Shown here: piece by piece, positions 14,580 to 18,369 of the stretch | How positions within the stretch are numbered: the first letter of the stretch is position 1 | Layout of the letters: every line of letters begins with the position of its first letter | DNA from: Planctomycetaceae bacterium | Lineage (GTDB): Bacteria; Planctomycetota; Planctomycetia; Pirellulales; Pirellulaceae | Length of the DNA: 18,369 nt | Assembly (NCBI GenBank): GCA_002862265.1 | Contig: PKCQ01000400.1 | Location: 1 to 18,369, forward strand | Direction: 5' to 3' | Translations under genes and position numbers: made by a program | Notes under the pieces: generated by a model | Told to the model about the DNA's origin: nothing | Databases searched by the model: none | Seen by the model: only the letters and a program-made list of their open reading frames with translations

Positions 14580-15713
14580 CTAGCCAACCGACGAGCCGTC
14601 ATAGATCGCGGCGATCTTTTGCATTCGAACCTGAAAGTCAAAATCTGCTTCAATCCGTGTCCGAGCGTTTCTTGCCATTATCGCTGGGTTCTCGCCATGC
14701 AGTGCCTTAATCCCCCCAATTAGCTCATCAGCAGAAGCGGAGTCAATAAGAACGCCGTGTTCTTGGTGAGCGATCAGGGATGGGATTCCTGCCACACGCG
14801 TAGAGAGTACCGGTGTCTCGAGGGCCATTGCTTCCAATAGAACGTTCGGTAGGCCCTCGCGGATACTGCTCAACACAAACAGATCGAGTGCTTGAAAGAA
14901 GACCTTGGGATCCTCGATCAAGCCCAGCAGCTTTACCCTCCCAGACGCTGTGCCGCTGAACTGCTGCTCTAGTTTTTCTCTCTGCTGGCCTTCACCTCCG
15001 ATCCAGAGCTCAAGGTCAAGACCTTCTTGAATGAGGTTCTCGACAGCTCTTATCAGAAGATCAAAGCCTTTCTCTTTCGAAAGCCGGCCAAGTCCTCCTA
15101 TTAAAAAAGCGTCGGTCGGCATGCCGAGTGCCTTTCGAGCCTCTTCTCTGGTCATGCTTCTTTTAAATTCTTGGGTGTCTATTCCATTGTGAATCAGAGA
15201 AAGTTTTTCTTGGGGGACGCGTAACTTGAGCGCCTGGTCAAAGAGGTCGTCTGAGACGGCAATCACTTCGTCGTATCGACTTAGGCAGAACTTATCGATC
15301 GTGTAGTAGAGTGGGGTCTTCCAAGTCTTCTGAACCCATCCATGTAGAGTGGTGATCAACCTGAGAGAAGGGATTCTTCGTTTCACCAGAAGCCCGAGCA
15401 CATTGGATTTGTAGTCATGAGCATGCCAAATCTCCACCTTGCGTTCGTGACATACCTTCACAAGCTTTCTTAATAAGCTGAAATCAAATGGCCCCTTATC
15501 CTCGATTCCAATAAATTCTGCACCATATTTTGCCGCTCGAGATCGTAGCATTTCAGTGCCCGGATCGTTCGGCGGGTGGAGGTAAAGACAAGCAGAAGTG
15601 TAACCTAGATCCTTCAGGAATCTTGGTGAGTTCAAGATCGTTTTCTCGGGTCCACCGCCCGCACCGGAGACAACGCGGGTATGTAGTACAAAAGGCTTCG
15701 ATTGTGAGTTCAT
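14580..15713 (-). CDS. GT4-family glycosyltransferase (GT-B fold)
   Basis: 377 residues from ATG 15713. This start is chosen because it overlaps the upstream stop as ATGA; the frame extends further upstream but only inside the neighbouring gene. The N-terminal domain starts PFVLHTRVVSGAGGGPEKTI with the glycine-rich loop at about 17-21, and has EIWHAHDYKSNVLGLL (about 94-109) and LHGWVQKTWKTPLYY (about 123-137). The C-terminal Glycos_transf_1 domain shows IHNGID (about 174-179), GRLSKEKGFDLLI (about 209-221) and REGLPNVLLEAMALETPVLS (about 285-304). Glu286 and Glu294 form the E-x7-E motif that binds the nucleotide sugar. It is predicted to act on the cytoplasmic side in repeat-unit assembly. 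The exact sugar is unknown. No terminator is evident downstream. Confidence 0.9.
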   Translation of the reverse strand: MNSQSKPFVLHTRVVSGAGGGPEKTILNSPRFLKDLGYTSACLYLHPPNDPGTEMLRSRAAKYGAEFIGIEDKGPFDFSLLRKLVKVCHERKVEIWHAHDYKSNVLGLLVKRRIPSLRLITTLHGWVQKTWKTPLYYTIDKFCLSRYDEVIAVSDDLFDQALKLRVPQEKLSLIHNGIDTQEFKRSMTREEARKALGMPTDAFLIGGLGRLSKEKGFDLLIRAVENLIQEGLDLELWIGGEGQQREKLEQQFSGTASGRVKLLGLIEDPKVFFQALDLFVLSSIREGLPNVLLEAMALETPVLSTRVAGIPSLIAHQEHGVLIDSASADELIGGIKALHGENPAIMARNARTRIEADFDFQVRMQKIAAIYDGSSVG

Positions 15714-16897
15714 GCGACAGGAAGCTCTCTTTGTGATATCGCTGGCATGATAAGCCGCCTGAATTTGTGGGCTTTCGCTGCCCATGACTCAGATTGTAAT
15801 GCACTTCTTGCCTCGAGCTGCTCCGCCAAAACACCGCTTTCCATTCTAGCGGTGGTCGCCTTTGCAAATTCGGCGGCTGTAGTCGCTACATCGCAGCTTT
15901 CACTCCAAGGCCGCGTTGCAGGCAAGTCTCGAACGACGACGGGTTTTCCCGTTGCCAGATACTCTTTTAACTTGAGAGGTTGCATAGCACGAGTCACCTC
16001 AGCGTCGCGATACGGCATGATGAGACAATCGGCAGCTTGGGCCATCTGAGCCAGCACATTTGGAGATACAGCGTCAAGGGTTTTCAAATTCTCGATATGC
16101 GCGATCAGCGGATCCGGCGCTTGTTGCGGACCCACCAAGACGATCGTGTCAGCACTTCGTTCGCGTGCAAGATGTTGAATAAATTGCGTATCAAGTCGTG
16201 GGTCAATGACACCCCAAAAAAGAAGAGTCTTACCTTGCGGCTGAAATCCGTTGGGCCACTCGAACTCCGCCGATCCAATCTCCCAGTTGTTTAGATCCAC
16301 GCCATGGGTTAGCAGCGAGGCGCCCCGTCCCATTACGGAGAGTCGCTCTTGCAGGACCTCGCTTACAGCGACAATTGAGTCGACTTTGGGGGCCAGCTCA
16401 GCCTCCATGTTCTTCATCGTCGTTTGATCCAGTCCGGGCCAGACGGAGAAATCGTCGACGCAATAGTAGACCCACTCATCGACATCCAGCGTATCGATGA
16501 TATCCGCAACGATAGGGATCGTTGTGACTGCTATCCTTGGTCTTGGCAACTGAGCGATATGTCGTGCAAGTTGCTTTGTAAGCAGCAGTCTGTTGAGTGC
16601 TCTGTCATACCTACGGGTGAACCAAGGCCACATCTTGGGGTTGAGGACAGTAGGCTCAGGACTTGGATCAGATGCATATGATTGCTTTATAGCAGCCTGA
16701 TTGCTTTTGCTTCCGAAAACTTTACCCCAGGCACGTTGAAGAGTAGCCATATCTAAACGTGGAGTTCGCATTCCGATCGTGTTCACCCAAGTCACTGGCT
16801 CATGGCGAAGAATTTCACGAAACAAATATTGGCAACTCGAGGGGTGCCTGCCCCAGTCGTCCGAAAAAACGATCCAGCTTGGTTTAAGTGTATCCAT
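15710..16897 (-). CDS. Glycosyltransferase, GT-B fold, exopolysaccharide-locus type
   Basis: 395 residues. The N-terminal domain starts PSWIVFSDDWGRHPSSCQYL and includes the conserved VYYCVDDFSVWPGLD (about 143-157), typical of a group of glycosyltransferases in exopolysaccharide clusters. The C-terminal domain has LLTHGVDLNNW (about 195-205), KTLLFWGVIDPRLDTQFI (about 223-240) and MQPLKLKEYLATGKPVVV (about 305-322), the donor-binding Lys-Glu region that replaces the more usual E-x7-E. The stop overlaps the start of the next glycosyltransferase by ATGA, so both are made from one transcript and probably act in sequence on one lipid-linked sugar. Upstream are 88 nt and then a truncated gene end (16986-17085). 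The ribosome binding site is weak. Confidence 0.87.
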   Translation of the reverse strand: MDTLKPSWIVFSDDWGRHPSSCQYLFREILRHEPVTWVNTIGMRTPRLDMATLQRAWGKVFGSKSNQAAIKQSYASDPSPEPTVLNPKMWPWFTRRYDRALNRLLLTKQLARHIAQLPRPRIAVTTIPIVADIIDTLDVDEWVYYCVDDFSVWPGLDQTTMKNMEAELAPKVDSIVAVSEVLQERLSVMGRGASLLTHGVDLNNWEIGSAEFEWPNGFQPQGKTLLFWGVIDPRLDTQFIQHLARERSADTIVLVGPQQAPDPLIAHIENLKTLDAVSPNVLAQMAQAADCLIMPYRDAEVTRAMQPLKLKEYLATGKPVVVRDLPATRPWSESCDVATTAAEFAKATTARMESGVLAEQLEARSALQSESWAAKAHKFRRLIMPAISQRELPVA

Positions 16898-16985
16898 TTG
16901 TTTCTTGGGGCAGTTGCTTGATCCGGTCGCATGGTTGCTTCAAGGACCGGTTAGCGGTGTCCTCAAAGGAAGGGCAGCTAGACTC

Positions 16986-17085
16986 TCACGAGAGATATCC
17001 CGACCAGAACCGATTGCGAGATATATTCTCGACAGCCTGGAATCCCCCGTTTTTGACCCAGGCGTTATGAGAGTACAGGTTGGGT
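16986..17085 (-). pseudogene. C-terminal fragment of an unidentified gene cut by the IS element
   Basis: Directly inside the left end of the IS3-family element, one minus-strand frame is open for 32 codons and ends at TGA 16986-16988. It contains NLYSHNAWVKNGG then ENISRNRFWSGYLS. The aromatic and basic composition looks like a real protein C terminus and the direction matches the glycosyltransferases. I do not recognise the family. It may be the tail of the next gene in the polysaccharide operon. Confidence 0.3.
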
Positions 17086-17107
17086 TGACCTGCGCCCAAA
17101 AACTGAT
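17086..17107 (+). repeat. Left terminal inverted repeat of the IS3-family element
   Basis: Matches the right end over the inner GCGC...CAAAAACTGAT part, with three mismatches near the tip and one missing C. The eroded tip agrees with an old, immobile copy. Confidence 0.65.
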
Positions 17108-17166
17108 TCATTTGAAGTGATAGAAATCAGGTAAAATTTGGCCTTCATTCCTAGGAGCAGATGGTC

Positions 17167-17429
17167 ATGAAGAAGTCGAAATTTACTAACGAGCAGATCG
17201 CTTTTGCGCTGAAGCAGGCAGAGACGGGAACTCTAGTCGCGGAGATCTGCCGGAAGATGGGTGTAAGCGAGCCGATGTTCTATCGATGGAAGAAGAAGTT
17301 TGACGGGTTGGGTGTGGCTGAGGTTCGCCGGCCTGCGAGAACTCGAAGATGAGAATAAGCGACTGTAGTCTTTAGTTGCAGATCTTAGCCTAGACAAACA
17401 GATACTCCAGGATGTTTTGTCAAAAAAAG
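17167..17429 (+). pseudogene. Broken OrfA of the IS3-family element
   Basis: ATG 17167 (MKKSKFTNEQIAFALKQAE) has AGGAG 9 nt upstream, which favours it over ATG 17161. The helix-turn-helix CRKMGVSEPMFYRWKKKFDG is intact. After GVAEVRR the frame shifts near 17320-17335 and continues as LRELEDENKRL. TAG at 17366-17368 follows, then SLVADLSLDKQILQDVLSKK. A7G at 17423-17430 contains A AAA AAG, the usual slippery site for programmed -1 frameshifting between OrfA and OrfB in this family. The product would be truncated before the leucine zipper. Confidence 0.75.
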
Positions 17430-17446
17430 CTGTAAAGCCTGCTCGT

Positions 17447-18265
17447 ATGCGAACGGAAGTACAACGAGTAAGGGCTGCCTAGGATGTCAGTGAACGTCGC
17501 GCATGTCGTGTCCTTCGGCTCTCCCTTTCTACCTGTCGTTACCAATCCGTTAAAGATGAGCAGGCAGCACTTCGAATGCGTCTGAAGGAGCTAGCTGCGA
17601 TTCGGGTTCATTATGGTTATCGCCGACGGCATATCCTCCTTCAACGAGAAGGTTGGAAAGTTAATGCAAAGGGGATCTATCGCCTCTACAGCGAAGAAAG
17701 GCTTAGTCTACGTCGACGTAAGCCTCGACGTCGCGTCGCCTGCCGAGCACGTGTAGAGCGGCCGGAGGCGACTTGCATTAACGCGTGCTGGGCTATGGAT
17801 TTCATGCACCATGAGCTGTTCGATGGCCGCCGAATCCGCCTTTTAACGATAGTCGATCTCTTTACTCGTGAGAGTCTTGCTATAGTTGTTCGCCAGCGAT
17901 TTCGGGCGATTGACGTTGTTGATGCCTTAAACAAACTTGGGACGAGTCGAAGTCTGCCGGAATCCGTTCGCGTCGACAACGGTACCGAGTTCACGTCCAA
18001 GATTTTTGACCAATGGGCCTACATGAATGGAGTAACTATTGACTACTGCCGTCCAGGAAAACCGACCGATAATGCATTTATCGAATCGTTCAATGGAAGC
18101 GTTCGAGCGGAGTGCTTAAATGAAAACTGGTTCTTGTCTTTGGACGATGCCAAAGACAAGATCGAATCTTGGCGACAAGACTACAACTTACATCGTCCAC
18201 ATAGCGCTTTGGGCAACCTGGCCCCCAAAGAATTCGCTCCATCAGGCCAGGCTAGCCTGGCTTGA
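17447..18265 (+). pseudogene. OrfB (DDE transposase) of the IS3-family element, one premature stop
   Basis: The frame through ATG 17447 is broken only by TAG at 17480-17482, then runs to TGA 18263-18265. It shows DVSERRACRVLRLSLSTCRY, then IRVHYGYRRRHILLQREGWK (about 17594-17653) and the integrase core. The three catalytic acids are present: Asp in CWAMDFMHHELFDG, Asp in VRVDNGTEFTSK, and Glu in NAFIESFNGSVRAECL. The C terminus (YNLHRPHSALGNLAPKEF) is standard. A shorter product could start at ATG 17576 and keep the whole catalytic core but lose the N-terminal domain. Without intact OrfA, transposition on its own is unlikely. Confidence 0.8.
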
Positions 18266-18346
18266 TGAATATCTGCTTTCTATCACTGAAGGTGTATCAA
18301 GAAATGGGAGCGGCTCATTCGGGCTCTAGACTCTCGTACCATCTGG

Positions 18347-18369
18347 ATCAGTTTTTGGGGCGCACTCCA
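18347..18369 (-). repeat. Right terminal inverted repeat of the IS3-family element
   Basis: Reverse complement begins TGGAGTGCGC and ends CAAAAACTGAT, 23 nt. It is closely related to the left end of the older remnant at 11542-11564 and sits at the very end of the window. Confidence 0.75.

Larger units (their letters stand above)
17086..18369 (+). mobile_element. IS3-family insertion sequence (probably IS407-like), damaged
   Basis: About 1284 nt, normal for an IS3-family element. The left end is TGACCTGCGC...CAAAAACTGAT (17086-17107) and the right end is the inverted TGGAGTGCGC...CAAAAACTGAT (18347-18369). OrfA and OrfB lie between on the plus strand, and both are broken. The right end is the last base of the window, so target-site duplication cannot be checked. 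The element separates the glycosyltransferase operon from whatever lay to the right. Confidence 0.85.

Noticed and set aside
1..18369. CRISPR arrays, tRNA or rRNA genes, toxin-antitoxin or restriction systems
   Set aside because: No regularly spaced repeats, no recognisable cloverleaf or rRNA segments, and no protein of these families was seen on either strand.

Overview
The window most likely comes from a planctomycete or a close relative. I infer this from the protein families, not from a marker gene. The families are a FemAB-like protein of the type found in exosortase/PEP-CTERM exopolysaccharide loci, a secreted protein with a PEP-CTERM tail, two glycosyltransferases of the kind seen in planctomycete polysaccharide clusters, a multi-VanZ membrane protein, and the remnant of a repeat protein with planctomycete-style propeller motifs.

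Layout, left to right. Positions 92-695 (minus) hold a decayed propeller-type gene. Positions 711-6120 (minus) hold a tight three-gene set: membrane fusion protein, RND permease and DUF218 protein, with a 2-nt gap and then a 28-nt overlap. Positions 6411-7448 (plus) encode the FemAB-like protein, whose start has no ATG. Positions 7579-9416 (minus) are a Wzy/O-antigen-ligase pseudogene with four in-frame stops and one frameshift. Positions 9492-9839 have no supportable gene. Positions 9840-11249 (minus) encode a protein with three VanZ-like units. Positions 11382-11513 (plus) are a short gene start with a strong ribosome binding site, cut off by a decayed IS3-family element (11542 to about 12290 or slightly beyond). 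Positions 12442-13191 (plus) encode a class I SAM methyltransferase, convergent with a PEP-CTERM protein (13198-14025, minus). The PEP-CTERM gene's apparent terminator lies inside the methyltransferase's last codons. Positions 14067-14425 carry a possible signal-peptide stub. Positions 14580-16897 (minus) encode two glycosyltransferases joined by an ATGA overlap. Positions 17086-18369 are a second, damaged IS3-family element whose right end coincides with the end of the window.

Function: FemAB, the two glycosyltransferases, the VanZ protein, the methyltransferase and the PEP-CTERM protein fit an exopolysaccharide and surface-protein locus. The polymerase/ligase gene of this locus is dead here, and no exosortase, chain-length protein or exporter is in the window. 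The MFP-RND-DUF218 set is a separate envelope transport unit, probably efflux.

The strongest theme is decay. About five gene remnants sit among intact, long genes, with nonsense changes giving all three stop codons plus frameshifts. That argues for real pseudogenes rather than poor sequence or an altered genetic code. I did not find a clearly new defence, mobile or signalling system. The points most worth checking are the triplicated VanZ protein, the pump operon with a DUF218 partner, the terminator inside a coding region, and the loss of the polymerase from an otherwise intact locus.
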